Source of the DNA: Saccharolobus caldissimus
Lineage (GTDB): Archaea; Thermoproteota; Thermoprotei_A; Sulfolobales; Sulfolobaceae
Direction: 5' to 3'
Assembly (NCBI RefSeq): GCF_020886315.1
Contig: NZ_AP025226.1
Location: forward strand, 1,514,001-1,578,000
DNA: 64,000 nt
A program made the translations under genes and the position numbers. Position 1 is the stretch's first letter, and every line of letters begins with the position of its first letter. The notes beneath the pieces were generated by a model. The model had not been told where the DNA came from. It saw only the letters and a program-made list of their open reading frames with translations, and searched no databases. Shown here in pieces: positions 54,687-63,837 of the stretch.

Positions 54687-55856
54687 TTAGCTAGGGCTTG
54701 CTAAAACGTCCTTTGACGCTAACACTAACCCCTTTCTGTTAGGTTCATCTTTAGGTAGAAAGTACTCGTCACCCACTTTTTCTATAAATCCCATGTCAAC
54801 CAACCTGTTTAAAATCTCGTAAATTCTAGGCTCGGGAACTTCCTCCAATATCGTGTTTACTACCTTAGTTACCTCAGCTACACTCCCCTTTCCGCCTAAC
54901 CTATCAAGAGCTAATATCGTGGCTGAGTACCTTTCTGGAGATTGTGTGCCCAGTATGAAGTCCCTAATCTCTTTCCTTACCTCCTCTATGGCCATTTTTT
55001 CTATAATCTCAACATCTGCCTTCTCCCCATGCTTTACCCTAAAGGAATACTCGGAACCGAAAAACGTTAACCAACCTGGAATTCCGTCAAACCTCTTTAA
55101 CGCCTTTTCAATTACGTCCTCCGTGACCTTAACCCCCTCTTCCTCAAACCCTTTAAGTAAGAAGTCCCTAGAGAGTCGTTCATCAAACTTCTCGATCCTT
55201 ATCCTCCTTATAAATCTACCGAAGAAGGGCTTTTCATACTCAAGACTTTTCAACATGTTTTCAAGGATACCTGCACTACTCCCAGTAAACACAACCGTAG
55301 TGTTCTTACAGTAGTCGTAGATGTCGTGGAATATCGATGAGAAATTGATCCCGTTGACTTTCATTAATTCTTGTGCCTCATCAAATATGAGGATTAAGGT
55401 CTTCTTATTATCACCTGCCAATAAATCGAGTTCCCTGACTACCGAGTTTACGTCATCGCCCCTAAATCTCTTAAGCCTAGCCCTTATCTTAACTAAGTTA
55501 AACTCTATAAAGGAGTTTTCATCAATCCCAAGTATGTTTGAAATAAGTCTTGTAAGCCTGCCTCCTAAAGTGTACTTCTTTATAACCTCATTTATGCTCT
55601 CTAAGAACAGTGAAATAAAGGATGACTTAGGGTACCTCTTCTTTTTAGGATTGTAAATCCTCATTAGGTTCAACTTAATTACAAGGTACTTAGGGTCGTT
55701 AACTGCTACGTTAACCACGCTAGTCTTCCCTACCCTACGCATGCCGTAAACTGCTATCCACACTTTCCTTTCTACACTTTCTTTTATCTCGTCTATTTCC
55801 TTATCTCTATCGTATAAATCCTTCCTGTCCTCTTTAGGCCTAACGTCAAATAACAT
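54687..55856 (-). CDS. archaeal AAA ATPase with C-terminal winged helix
   Basis: This 389-residue protein belongs to the archaeal STAND-like ATPase family: Walker A YGMRRVGKTSV (38-48), Walker B LILIFDEAQEL, sensor FTGSSAGIL and a lid (GIPGWLTFFG), followed by a winged-helix part (YEILNRLVDMGFIEKVGDEY). Many such genes are in mobile or defence regions, but their role is unknown. It starts 3 bp from a 31-bp perfect palindrome that probably controls it. GC content is higher than that of the neighbours, which suggests separate origin. Confidence 0.85.
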   Translation of the reverse strand: MLFDVRPKEDRKDLYDRDKEIDEIKESVERKVWIAVYGMRRVGKTSVVNVAVNDPKYLVIKLNLMRIYNPKKKRYPKSSFISLFLESINEVIKKYTLGGRLTRLISNILGIDENSFIEFNLVKIRARLKRFRGDDVNSVVRELDLLAGDNKKTLILIFDEAQELMKVNGINFSSIFHDIYDYCKNTTVVFTGSSAGILENMLKSLEYEKPFFGRFIRRIRIEKFDERLSRDFLLKGFEEEGVKVTEDVIEKALKRFDGIPGWLTFFGSEYSFRVKHGEKADVEIIEKMAIEEVRKEIRDFILGTQSPERYSATILALDRLGGKGSVAEVTKVVNTILEEVPEPRIYEILNRLVDMGFIEKVGDEYFLPKDEPNRKGLVLASKDVLASPS

Positions 55857-55858
55857 TA

Positions 55859-55889
55859 TTACGCCTCCGTAATTATTACGGAGGCGTAA
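55859..55889. promoter_or_regulatory. 31-bp perfect palindrome at the ATPase start
   Basis: Two 15-bp arms (TTACGCCTCCGTAAT and its complement) flank a single central base. The palindrome ends 2 bp before the ATG at 55856. It may be an operator over the transcription start or, if transcribed, a hairpin hiding the start codon. Confidence 0.75.
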
Positions 55890-56116
55890 AATAAAAAATT
55901 ATTCTTCTTAACAAAGAGTGTGGATAACAATTTTGTTAATTCAGTATAAATTATATAAAGTATAATTTTATTTTCAATTCACCACAAGATTTATCAGTTA
56001 ATAAAATATAGTATTGTAACTTTAACCATGTTCAAAATTTTTATTGTGAATCAGGGAGTTTAAATGATACGACTTTAAGGAAATTTTAACCAAATTCCAA
56101 ATGAACGAAATTGTTG

Positions 56117-56124
56117 TCTACACC
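56117..56124. repeat. left 8-bp target-site duplication
   Basis: TCTACACC directly precedes the IS1-family element and recurs at 56921-56928 directly after it. Confidence 0.9.
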
Positions 56125-56920
56125 GATAGTGTCGTCATTAGGGTATAAATTCTTGTATTACGAGTATTACTTATGGGTAGGAAGCCTGTATTTAGGCAAG
56201 ACTTAACTTGTCCTTCTTGTGGTAGTCATCATGTTGTTAAGTGTGGTAAGTCTTGGGGTAGGCAGAAGTTTTTGTGTAGGGATTGTGGTAAGCGTTTTTT
56301 GGGTGATGCTTCTAGGCATCATTATCATAAGAGGGTTAAGGAGGAGGCTTTAAGAATGTATGCTAATGGTATGAGTATGAGGGCTATTTCTAGGGTTCTT
56401 AACGTACCTTTGGGTACTGTTTTCACTTGGGTTAAGCGTTATGGTGGGAGGAAGTATGAGAAGCTAGTTGACTTATGGAATAAGGCTAAAGAGTTTGTTA
56501 AGGGTAAGGTTGTTACTAAGGTTGTTGATGAGATGTGGACGTACTTGTACAGAAACACTAGGGCTTTCTACAAGTGGGTCTTCACTTGTTACGTTTTCAC
56601 GAGTCTTGGACTCTACCTAGTTTACTCTGTTGGTGATAGGGATGAGAATACTTTCAGTGAGATTAAAATGTACTTACCGGATGAGGGTAGGTGGGTGAGT
56701 GATGATTACAACGTTTACTTTTGGTTAAAGGATCACACGATTGTCTCACCCGTTAACCCCAACGAGGGGCTACATTCCTCACTAAGGGATAGGCTTGTAC
56801 GCTTTAAGAGGGCAACAAAGGCAGTGAATAGGAGCATAAGCATGATAAAGTACTCCATAGCACTAGTCTTATGGGAGAGAAGACTAATCCCAGAATTTAT
56901 ACCCTAATGACGACACTATC
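56125..56920 (+). mobile_element. complete IS1-family element, ISC1173-like
   Basis: The element is 796 bp with perfect 29-bp terminal inverted repeats (56125-56153 and 56892-56920, beginning GATAGTGTCGTCATTAGGGT) and an 8-bp direct target duplication TCTACACC. It holds a single intact transposase gene. All of this shows a recent, unbroken insertion in the spacer between the ATPase promoter and csa1. Confidence 0.93.
56173..56907 (+). CDS. IS1-family transposase
   Basis: This 244-residue protein has an InsA-like zinc ribbon (CPSCGSHHVVKCG ... FLCRDCGKRF), a helix-turn-helix (MSMRAISRVLNVPLGTVFTW) and a DDE-type catalytic part with Asp in KVVDEMW, Asp in YSVGDRDE and Glu in NPNEGLHSSLRDRL. 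InsA and InsB parts are in one frame here, without the frameshift of bacterial IS1. The start ATG lies 19 bp inside the left inverted repeat's end, and the stop overlaps the right repeat. Confidence 0.93.
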   Translation: MGRKPVFRQDLTCPSCGSHHVVKCGKSWGRQKFLCRDCGKRFLGDASRHHYHKRVKEEALRMYANGMSMRAISRVLNVPLGTVFTWVKRYGGRKYEKLVDLWNKAKEFVKGKVVTKVVDEMWTYLYRNTRAFYKWVFTCYVFTSLGLYLVYSVGDRDENTFSEIKMYLPDEGRWVSDDYNVYFWLKDHTIVSPVNPNEGLHSSLRDRLVRFKRATKAVNRSISMIKYSIALVLWERRLIPEFIP

Positions 56921-56928
56921 TCTACACC
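56921..56928. repeat. right 8-bp target-site duplication
   Basis: TCTACACC, identical to 56117-56124. Confidence 0.9.
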
Positions 56929-57106
56929 CTTAATAAAAATAATAACATACTAATTCTCCAGCTTATGTCCAGGCCCATAAGATGTTTAAATTCGTGAATA
57001 CAAATGACTTAGCAAAGAGATTTAATCTTTATATAGAAAATAATTTTTAAACGAAAATTATATTAATTTATAAAACAATTTAAATATAGATTTTTAATTC
57101 AATCTT

Positions 57107-57979
57107 CTAACTACCCTTACATATCTTCAAGAAAGGGCATTCACTATCACACTTCTTAGGTAGTCCAGGATCTAAATCCTTATCTATACTCTCTATAGCC
57201 CTATCCCTAATTTCTAAAAACTCAGTCCTAAGGGAATCAGATAATGGTATTATCCTGCAATTATTAAAAACCCTATTACCGTCAACATTAACGTAACATA
57301 AATAACCGAAATCGATTGGGATCTCAAATTGGCTCTCATAAGCCATAGCATATGCCACTAACGCTAATTCATGTGCCTTTTTATATCCTCCAGTCTTCAT
57401 TTCTGCTATTAGGGGTATAATAGGTATAAAAGCGTCAGCTCTTATCGCATGTTGCAACCCTATTAGAGAGCCATCAATTGGAAACTCTACGTAAAATGGA
57501 ATAACTGAGGCAACTAAGGAATCCTTAGTTAGAAACAATTTACCTCTCACCTTATCTAATTCCGCTGAGTATATATTGGTTATATGATCCCATAAAACCT
57601 TAGCTATATTCCCTTCCTCTACAGTTCTCAATAAATTATAGAATTCATCTCCCATTAAAGTCTTTAATTTACTCCCATCTATGTTTTCATTTTCATAAAT
57701 TAACCTCTTTATAGTCTCTATCGCATATACGTAAGTTTGATGTATTGTATTACCTATCTTAGCCTTAATCTCAGGCTTATAGCCCTTATATTTCAAATAA
57801 ACAAAGCGTTGAGTCTCACAAAAACCATTAGTTAAATCAGAGACATTCAATAACGTATTTGAAGAAGGATATATAGGTGGTTCATCCCATTTCCATCCCC
57901 TTAATTCCTCAGAGATTGCCCTAGGGAACGACTTAAGCCTCCTAGAGAGCAGCATTACGTCAGAGAGAGTGAAGAACAC
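57107..57979 (-). CDS. csa1: Csa1, Cas4-related CRISPR protein
   Basis: This 290-residue protein has the Csa1 pattern LNVSDLTNGFCETQRFVYLK Y, a central RecB-like core IRADAFIPIIPLIAEMKTG (D...E-x-K) and a C-terminal CDSECPFLKIC cluster that with the early Cys would hold an iron-sulfur centre. Csa1 is part of the adaptation gene set of Sulfolobales I-A systems. The usual cas1 and cas2 partners are not beside it. The start is a GTG at 57979. Confidence 0.88.
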   Translation of the reverse strand: MFFTLSDVMLLSRRLKSFPRAISEELRGWKWDEPPIYPSSNTLLNVSDLTNGFCETQRFVYLKYKGYKPEIKAKIGNTIHQTYVYAIETIKRLIYENENIDGSKLKTLMGDEFYNLLRTVEEGNIAKVLWDHITNIYSAELDKVRGKLFLTKDSLVASVIPFYVEFPIDGSLIGLQHAIRADAFIPIIPLIAEMKTGGYKKAHELALVAYAMAYESQFEIPIDFGYLCYVNVDGNRVFNNCRIIPLSDSLRTEFLEIRDRAIESIDKDLDPGLPKKCDSECPFLKICKGS

Positions 57980-58381
57980 ATTTCTATATTATTTTAAGGT
58001 TTTAATGCTTTAATCTCCGTTTGCAATCTCATCGATAACATTAGTTAGTAACGCTAACCTCCTCACATAAAACGTACTAACAGTGCCATATGTTAATATT
58101 TTCGATTAGCCTATAGCTGAATATCGTTAGTGTTTTTGAAAATTATTAGACCTTCAAAATCGCTATTATCAGATAGAAACTCACTAGATCTACTAGCAAT
58201 TAATTTCCTAAGAGTCAGAACTAATTATATATTATATTATCAACTTAGAATTAAATTTTATTTAGTTTATCTCTTTAATAACATAACATATTTATTTATC
58301 TATCCTATAATATAAACATTTTTATAAACCATTTTTATGTAAATTAACAAGTCCAAACACCAGTAACTAATATCTGCTAAT
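57980..58381. other. 402-bp gap between csa1 and cas4 with decayed frames
   Basis: Two short minus-strand frames without starts, LTLRKLIASRSSEFLSDNSD-FEGLIIF and GTVSTFYVRRLALLTNVIDE-IANGD, look protein-like and may be remnants of a lost gene. I could not match them to Cas1 or Cas2. Confidence 0.4.
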
Positions 58382-58933
58382 TTAAACCTCATAAAACTTA
58401 CCTACCCTCTTAGGCCTACAATATTGAAAAAACCCACAATTAACGCACTTCCTAACCGGCTGAATCACCTTAATCCTACCCTCTCTGGCTTCTCTAATCT
58501 TAACTATTAGCCTCTCAATGTACCTCCTCTCGTTATCAGTATAAGGTAATCTAATAAACTTACCAGAAGTGTAATAGAGCATTCCCTCCTTAACTACTAA
58601 CCCAGACTTTTCCATTAGATAAGCGTAATAGAGAACTTGAGCCTTATGATCCATCCCTACTCTATCAGTATTCTTCACATCTAAGGGAGAGTAATGATAT
58701 GAGAATTTTAGGACGAAATCTGGAGATCCTACCAAATCTTTATACTTATATATGGGCTTTTTTATTATCTCCTTCGCCTTAAGCATAGGGAAGAGAAAGT
58801 TAACTACCTTTTCCTTATCAACCTCACTTCCCTCCTGCATGGCCTCAGTAACTCTCTCCCTGAATCCCAACTCCTCAATCCTAACTATTGCTGGACAAAA
58901 TAGGTAATGTTTAACCGTAACACCAGTTATCAT
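58382..58933 (-). CDS. cas4: Cas4 family iron-sulfur nuclease
   Basis: This 183-residue protein has an N-terminal Cys (FCPAIVRIEEL), a RecB-type core GSPDFVLKF ... SPLDVKN (D...D-x-K), a QxxxY helix (KAQVLYYAYL) and a C-terminal CVNCGFFQYC cluster. Cas4 trims prespacers and sets PAM choice together with Cas1. It lies between csa1 and the CRISPR leader on the minus strand. TATA-like DNA precedes the ATG at 58933. Confidence 0.9.
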   Translation of the reverse strand: MITGVTVKHYLFCPAIVRIEELGFRERVTEAMQEGSEVDKEKVVNFLFPMLKAKEIIKKPIYKYKDLVGSPDFVLKFSYHYSPLDVKNTDRVGMDHKAQVLYYAYLMEKSGLVVKEGMLYYTSGKFIRLPYTDNERRYIERLIVKIREAREGRIKVIQPVRKCVNCGFFQYCRPKRVGKFYEV

Positions 58934-59532
58934 ATATAAGAGAATAAAAACGATAAGTAAAAATCTTAACAGATCTCAAAAGATTAATTAACTAGTAAAA
59001 ATATAAATTTTTTCTATATTAAATAGGTAGTTTATCCTTTTATTATCTCGATATTTTTATTTAAATTTAATGTAAGTTAATCTTTACTTTGCTCTCTATT
59101 AAATCCTTTTTAATATTATTGGGTTTTGTTTTTTACGTCTTAACGCGTTTATTTAAGCCTTTTTATAAACTTATCTCTCCCGTCTTGTTTAAAAATGTTC
59201 ATAAAGTGAAGTTATTTTTTATATATTTTTCATCGACTCCATACTATTTTACGTATTGTTATTTACCTTTTTCTAAACTATTTTATCCAATTCTTATGTA
59301 TAAGTTTAAATATGATAAATTTCGATTCTAGATGCGACCGATGCGAAATCTTTTGCTTAATTTTAGGTTTATAAATTTAAACTTACTTTCAATTTTATTG
59401 ACGATCTCTGCGACCGTATTACGAACCCAATAATTACTAGGAAAAGCGGTCGCAGGGAGGGTTAAGGAGGAGAAGATAAATTTATAAAGAAGAAAGAGGA
59501 AAAAATAAGAATAGAGGTATAAAAATACACCA
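58934..59532 (+). promoter_or_regulatory. CRISPR leader region
   Basis: This AT-rich 599-bp segment lies on the transcribed side of the array. It holds TGCGACCG at 59333-59340 and 59410-59417 and the inverse CGGTCGCAG at 59448-59456, which pairs with CTGCGACCG at 59409-59417. TTTATAAA at 59481-59488 is a likely promoter for the precursor RNA. No gene is accepted here; a plus-strand frame at 59089-59331 is low-complexity. Confidence 0.65.
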
Positions 59533-60645
59533 GATAAATCCCCAAAGGGATTGAAAGCGTTTTCGGATCCACTACTTAGTAAATCGAATTCATGATAAAT
59601 CCCCAAAGGGATTGAAAGAGATTTAAGGAGAATACTAGGAGGCGACGGAAATGAGTGATAAATCCCCAAAGGGATTGAAAGATAACGCTAACCTCAATGT
59701 AGGTGTTTCCGAGATTGCTTCTTAGATAAATCCCCAAAGGGATTGAAAGAGATTCTAAATCTAAGTATGGTGTTTTGCCTTCTACGATAAATCCCCAAAG
59801 GGATTGAAAGTAATGAGTTGTTTGATACCCAATAACGTTTGAACTTTATTGATAAATCCCCAAAGGGATTGAAAGACCCGTAGCTAAAGGCTATGGGCAA
59901 GGTGGGGCTATGAAGGATAAATCCCCAAAGGGATTGAAAGATAGTCGTGGATACTCCAGGGTTTATTCTAATAGATACGTGATAAATCCCCAAAGGGATT
60001 GAAAGTAAATATATATGTGACAAACCAGACAGACGGTACCCATGAGATAAATCCCCAAAGGGATTGAAAGCATTCTGCCGTAACCGTGAGACGTTAACGC
60101 TTTGACTTCGATAAATCCCCAAAGGGATTGAAAGATGCATTTACGAGAGACGGATGGAAAAGCATATACTGTAGATAAATCCCCAAAGGGATTGAAAGTA
60201 TTAACTAATCTATTGAAACATTTGACAGCGTATTCGTGATAAATCCCCAAAGGGATTGAAAGACAACCACCTAAACCATTACCAGTACAGCCAGAATCAC
60301 GATAAATCCCCAAAGGGATTGAAAGTAAATAGATCTGGGCAATAACGTCATACGTTTAAGTTCGATAAATCCCCAAAGGGATTGAAAGATACAATCAAGG
60401 GACTATAACGCAAGCACAGATAAACGTCGATAAATCCCCAAAGGGATTGAAAGTGATCCTTTAAAGCAACCATAATCTCCCTCAACTGCATAAGATAAAT
60501 CCCCAAAGGGATTGAAAGGTAGTAGTTTGAGAGATATTACCATATTTGGTGTACGCGTCGATAAATCCCCAAAGGGATTGAAAGTTAACGACGTTATCTT
60601 TGGACGTTACTACTTATACAGATAAATCCCCAAAGGGATTGAAAG
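59533..60645 (+). CRISPR. CRISPR array, 18 repeats of 25 bp
   Basis: Eighteen identical 25-bp repeats begin GATAAATCCCCAAAGG and end GATTGAAAG; 17 spacers of 36-43 bp separate them. Repeat starts: 59533, 59594, 59657, 59725, 59786, 59851, 59916, 59981, 60046, 60110, 60174, 60238, 60301, 60364, 60429, 60494, 60560, 60621. The ATTGAAAG end is the Sulfolobales crRNA 5' handle, so transcription runs rightward from the leader. The repeat contains a short CCCC-AAA-GGG palindrome. Not even the last repeat has decayed. All spacers differ. Confidence 0.98.
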
Positions 60646-60668
60646 CATATATTTACTGTTGAACGATA

Positions 60669-60700
60669 AACTTCTTCCCTTAATAAATCCTAAAGAAGTT
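60669..60700 (+). terminator. hairpin and degenerate repeat behind the array
   Basis: AACTTCTT (60669-60676) and AAGAAGTT (60693-60700) can form an 8-bp stem. The loop contains AATAAATCCTAAAG, which looks like a shortened CRISPR repeat. It may end the precursor transcript or be the trace of a lost repeat. Confidence 0.4.
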
Positions 60701-60797
60701 ATATTAAATATTAAATAAACTATTCTATCTTACATAATGGGTATTCCATAAGAGTAAATAATATATTTTGTCAATGCAATAATTAGTTGAGTATATA

Positions 60798-61712
60798 ATG
60801 TATAAACTAGAAACGTACTATAACGTATTTCCCTGGCATGTGAATCACTTCGGGAGTCTCCACGGAGGAATATACATGAGCTGGCTTATAGATAGTGGAG
60901 GGCTTCTGATGTCTAGCATAAGTAAGGGTAACTATCTTTTAGCCTCTCTGGATTACTTATACTTATTTAAGCCAGCTAAAGTAGGGGATATAATTAGGGT
61001 AATTTCGGAGGTTACGGCTACGTGGAATTCTTCAGCTGAAATTAAGGTTAAGGCGTGTATAAAGGATAGGTTAGGAGCAATAGGTTTAATGACATTTACT
61101 GCAGTAGATGAAAATAACCGACCGAGACCACTTCCCACAACTGTTGGAGCTGATGAGGAGGCTAATAGGAGGAAAGAGGAGAGACTTAAGAGAAAGGCTA
61201 AGGATTTAGAGGATAAAGGTGATATGAGTTTTCTTAGTTTTTGGAGGAGTTATATTAGAACCATATATCCTGAGCACGGCTTTACTAATGGTATTTTATA
61301 CGCTGGAAAAATGTATATGATGTTGGATGAAGCTTTGGCTATAATAGCTAAGCTTTACTCTAAGGGTAACGTTTACACTGTAAGCGCAGGTTATGCTAAT
61401 TTCTTAACTCCAGTGAAAATAGGGGATATATTGGAGATTCAAGGGGGAATTGAGTATACTGGAAATACCTCGATAGATGTAGGGGCTAAGGTGTTTAGTA
61501 TAAACCATTATACCGGTGAGAGAAAGTTAGTTAGCAGAACCGTTTTCTCTTTCGTTGCTATTGATGAAAATGGCAAGCCGAAATCCATACCTAAGATAGT
61601 GCCGTCATCTGAATATGAGAAGAAAATATTTGAGGAGAGGGCTATGGAAAGGGAGGTTAGAATTAAAATTGCTAAAAGTTTACAGGAAACTGAAGAGTGT
61701 TATGAAAGATGA
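60798..61712 (+). CDS. acyl-CoA thioesterase with two hotdog domains
   Basis: This 304-residue protein repeats the hotdog thioesterase fold twice: [20 protein letters not shown] (residues 15-34) with [20 protein letters not shown], and [20 protein letters not shown] with [20 protein letters not shown]. It resembles eukaryotic-type Acot/BFIT proteins and would hydrolyse acyl-CoA to acid and CoA. A charged linker ([19 protein letters not shown]) separates the domains. Confidence 0.85.
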   Translation: MYKLETYYNVFPWHVNHFGSLHGGIYMSWLIDSGGLLMSSISKGNYLLASLDYLYLFKPAKVGDIIRVISEVTATWNSSAEIKVKACIKDRLGAIGLMTFTAVDENNRPRPLPTTVGADEEANRRKEERLKRKAKDLEDKGDMSFLSFWRSYIRTIYPEHGFTNGILYAGKMYMMLDEALAIIAKLYSKGNVYTVSAGYANFLTPVKIGDILEIQGGIEYTGNTSIDVGAKVFSINHYTGERKLVSRTVFSFVAIDENGKPKSIPKIVPSSEYEKKIFEERAMEREVRIKIAKSLQETEECYER

Positions 61713-62056
61713 GATTAGTAGTTTACGTAAATTTATCTGGATTTTATCTGATGATACAATAATACTTTTCTATTCATTTTTACATAATTTTAGTATACAC
61801 TAGTATATTCGATAATTTTCTAGCCTTCTAATTGTAATGATTTTGAAACTAATTTTATGGGAACACTAATGTTATACTTTCTAAATATATTATTTTAGAT
61901 TATTTTTATCATTGGTAAGGTTGCAACGATTTTCCGATTATGTAAGTTTTACTAACTTCCTTAATGCTGGAAATTTAGTGCTTATCTCACTCAATATTAT
62001 ATCTCTCTGAATTGCTTTTTATATTATTATAAAAATAAAAATTAATGAATAAAATA
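61713..62056. other. 344-bp intergenic region
   Basis: AT-rich spacer between convergent genes. No feature recognised. Confidence 0.45.
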
Positions 62057-62890
62057 TTAACTCACTTTTTTAGGAATATCTCTTTTTAAGAAACTTACAA
62101 ATGACAATACTAACGATATAATGGAATAAATTGAAATGGAGAAGATTGCAAATATTACGTTAGAATTTGTCTGAGGCATTATATTTAATTCTCTTATAAC
62201 AGTACTAAAAGGAGAAGATTGCAAAAGCATAAATGGAAACTCTGTAGAAGCCCATGTAGGTAGATACTGACTAATAATCTCATAACTGCTATTATGTGTA
62301 AATTGGGAGACTAAAACTAAAACATCCGAAATTATTATTGAAGCTATTAGAATAAAACCGCTTATAGTAAAAGATAGATTGCTTCTCCTTAATATTTCTC
62401 CTATGGCGAAAGCTATATTTAAAAATACTAATGTGGAGAAAAGAATTGATCCTACAATTTCTGGTAATAGAAATAAATATTTCTGAGAACCAAAAAGAGA
62501 GAAAGACATGACTAGGGTGACTGTTATCATCATTAAGTATATTATAGCTAGGAGTGTAAAAGAGCCTAACCACTTCTCTATAATAAAACGCATCCTAGTT
62601 ATGGGTTTAGATAAGAAATAATCCACAGTACCCTGCTCATATTCTTCAGCCATGGAACCAGATGATATGGATATTGCAAGAAAATGGATCAAGATAGCTT
62701 GAGGTAATAGTGCACCTAAAGTCCATAAATATGACGATAGAGGGATTATGAGAGTCCTTAAAGACTTTGAAGGGGCTAAATATATTGCCAAGTATATTCC
62801 TAATTCAAATATAAATGAGATAATAATAAGTACAATAACTTTCTTTCTTTCTATTGCTCTTCTCCATTCGTAAAGCAATATTTCAAACAT
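62057..62890 (-). CDS. ABC-2-type transporter permease
   Basis: This 277-residue protein has six predicted membrane helices and the ABC-2 (NosY-like) signature SSGSMAEEYEQGTVDYFLSK-PITRMRF. It would form the exporter with the ATPase encoded just upstream, whose gene it overlaps by 8 bp. Substrate unknown. Confidence 0.88.
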   Translation of the reverse strand: MFEILLYEWRRAIERKKVIVLIIISFIFELGIYLAIYLAPSKSLRTLIIPLSSYLWTLGALLPQAILIHFLAISISSGSMAEEYEQGTVDYFLSKPITRMRFIIEKWLGSFTLLAIIYLMMITVTLVMSFSLFGSQKYLFLLPEIVGSILFSTLVFLNIAFAIGEILRRSNLSFTISGFILIASIIISDVLVLVSQFTHNSSYEIISQYLPTWASTEFPFMLLQSSPFSTVIRELNIMPQTNSNVIFAIFSISIYSIISLVLSFVSFLKRDIPKKVS

Positions 62891-63773
62891 TTTTTAGCGC
62901 CCTTGAATAAGCTTCCTCCAGATTCAAATCCATGTAGAAACCCTTAACTTTAATACCGTTAACTATTAAAGTTCTCAATAACTCCTCTCTTCTATCTTCA
63001 ATAAGTCTAACAACTATCTTATTTCCTTCGTTAAATATACCCTTAACGTACTTAAGATCATTTAACAGCTTCTCAGCCTCCTTTAAGTTCTCGGTCTCAA
63101 TTACTACTTGAATACCTAAAAACTTCTTTATCATTTCTTCAACGCTTCCGTTAAATACAATTTTACCTCTATATAACATATATATTTCATCAGACAACTT
63201 CTTTACGTTCTCCATTTCATGAGATGTCATTAGAATGGAAACGTTATCTTTCTTAAGCTTCTGTAATAATTCCCTAACTTTAAGTGAGAAAAATGGATCA
63301 ATGCCCATATTAGGCTCATCCATTATTAAAACACTAGGATTACCTAATAGAGCCTCAGCAATAGCTATTCTCTGAATCATACCCTTACTATATTTTATCA
63401 TTGGCATAGTTGCAAAGTCCTCCATTTCCACAAATTCTAAAACTCTTCTAATCTCTCTTTTATCAATGCCTTTTACCTTAGCTGAAAGTTCCAGTAGTTC
63501 TTTAGCAGTTAAAAAGGGAGGGTAATTTGGAATTTCTTGAACATAGCCCACTTCCTTAAGAATATTTTTATGCTTAAAGGGATTATACCCTAAAATCTCG
63601 ACTTCACCTCTATTAGGTTTCATAAGAGTTAGTAAAATCCTAATCAGTGTAGTTTTTCCAGCTCCGTTAGGACCTATTAACGAGACTAACCTACCTCTAT
63701 TAACTTTTATGGAAACGTCATCTAAAGCCAATTTACTACCGTATCTTTTAACAATATTACTTGCGATAATCAT
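62883..63773 (-). CDS. ABC transporter ATP-binding protein
   Basis: This 296-residue ATPase has Walker [10 protein letters not shown], the Q-loop YVQEIPNYP, signature YSKGMIQRIAIAEAL, Walker B VLIMDEPNMGID and switch TSHEM, plus a C-terminal 80-residue regulatory part as in CcmA/NatA-like exporters. The Walker B is followed by Asn-Met instead of the common Thr/Ala. It is divergent from the surface-protein gene at 63838. Confidence 0.9.
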   Translation of the reverse strand: MIIASNIVKRYGSKLALDDVSIKVNRGRLVSLIGPNGAGKTTLIRILLTLMKPNRGEVEILGYNPFKHKNILKEVGYVQEIPNYPPFLTAKELLELSAKVKGIDKREIRRVLEFVEMEDFATMPMIKYSKGMIQRIAIAEALLGNPSVLIMDEPNMGIDPFFSLKVRELLQKLKKDNVSILMTSHEMENVKKLSDEIYMLYRGKIVFNGSVEEMIKKFLGIQVVIETENLKEAEKLLNDLKYVKGIFNEGNKIVVRLIEDRREELLRTLIVNGIKVKGFYMDLNLEEAYSRALKNV

Positions 63774-63810
63774 CTAATAGGAGATTTTAACTCACTTGAC
63801 AAAAAACTTA

Positions 63811-63819
63811 TTTATTATA
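63811..63819 (+). promoter_or_regulatory. TATA box of the gene at the window end
   Basis: TTTATTATA lies 19-27 nt before the ATG at 63838, consistent with a leaderless transcript. Confidence 0.45.
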
Positions 63820-63837
63820 TGCACGACAATGTAAGTT

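Noticed and set aside
58130-58315. 61-codon plus-strand frame between csa1 and cas4
   Set aside because: AT-driven, low-complexity composition; the opposite strand gives more protein-like remnants.
59328-60313. Minus-strand frames of 113-148 codons across the CRISPR array with repeated SIPLGIY/NPFGDLS peptides
   Set aside because: They are translations of the 25-bp repeats in rotating frames, not genes.
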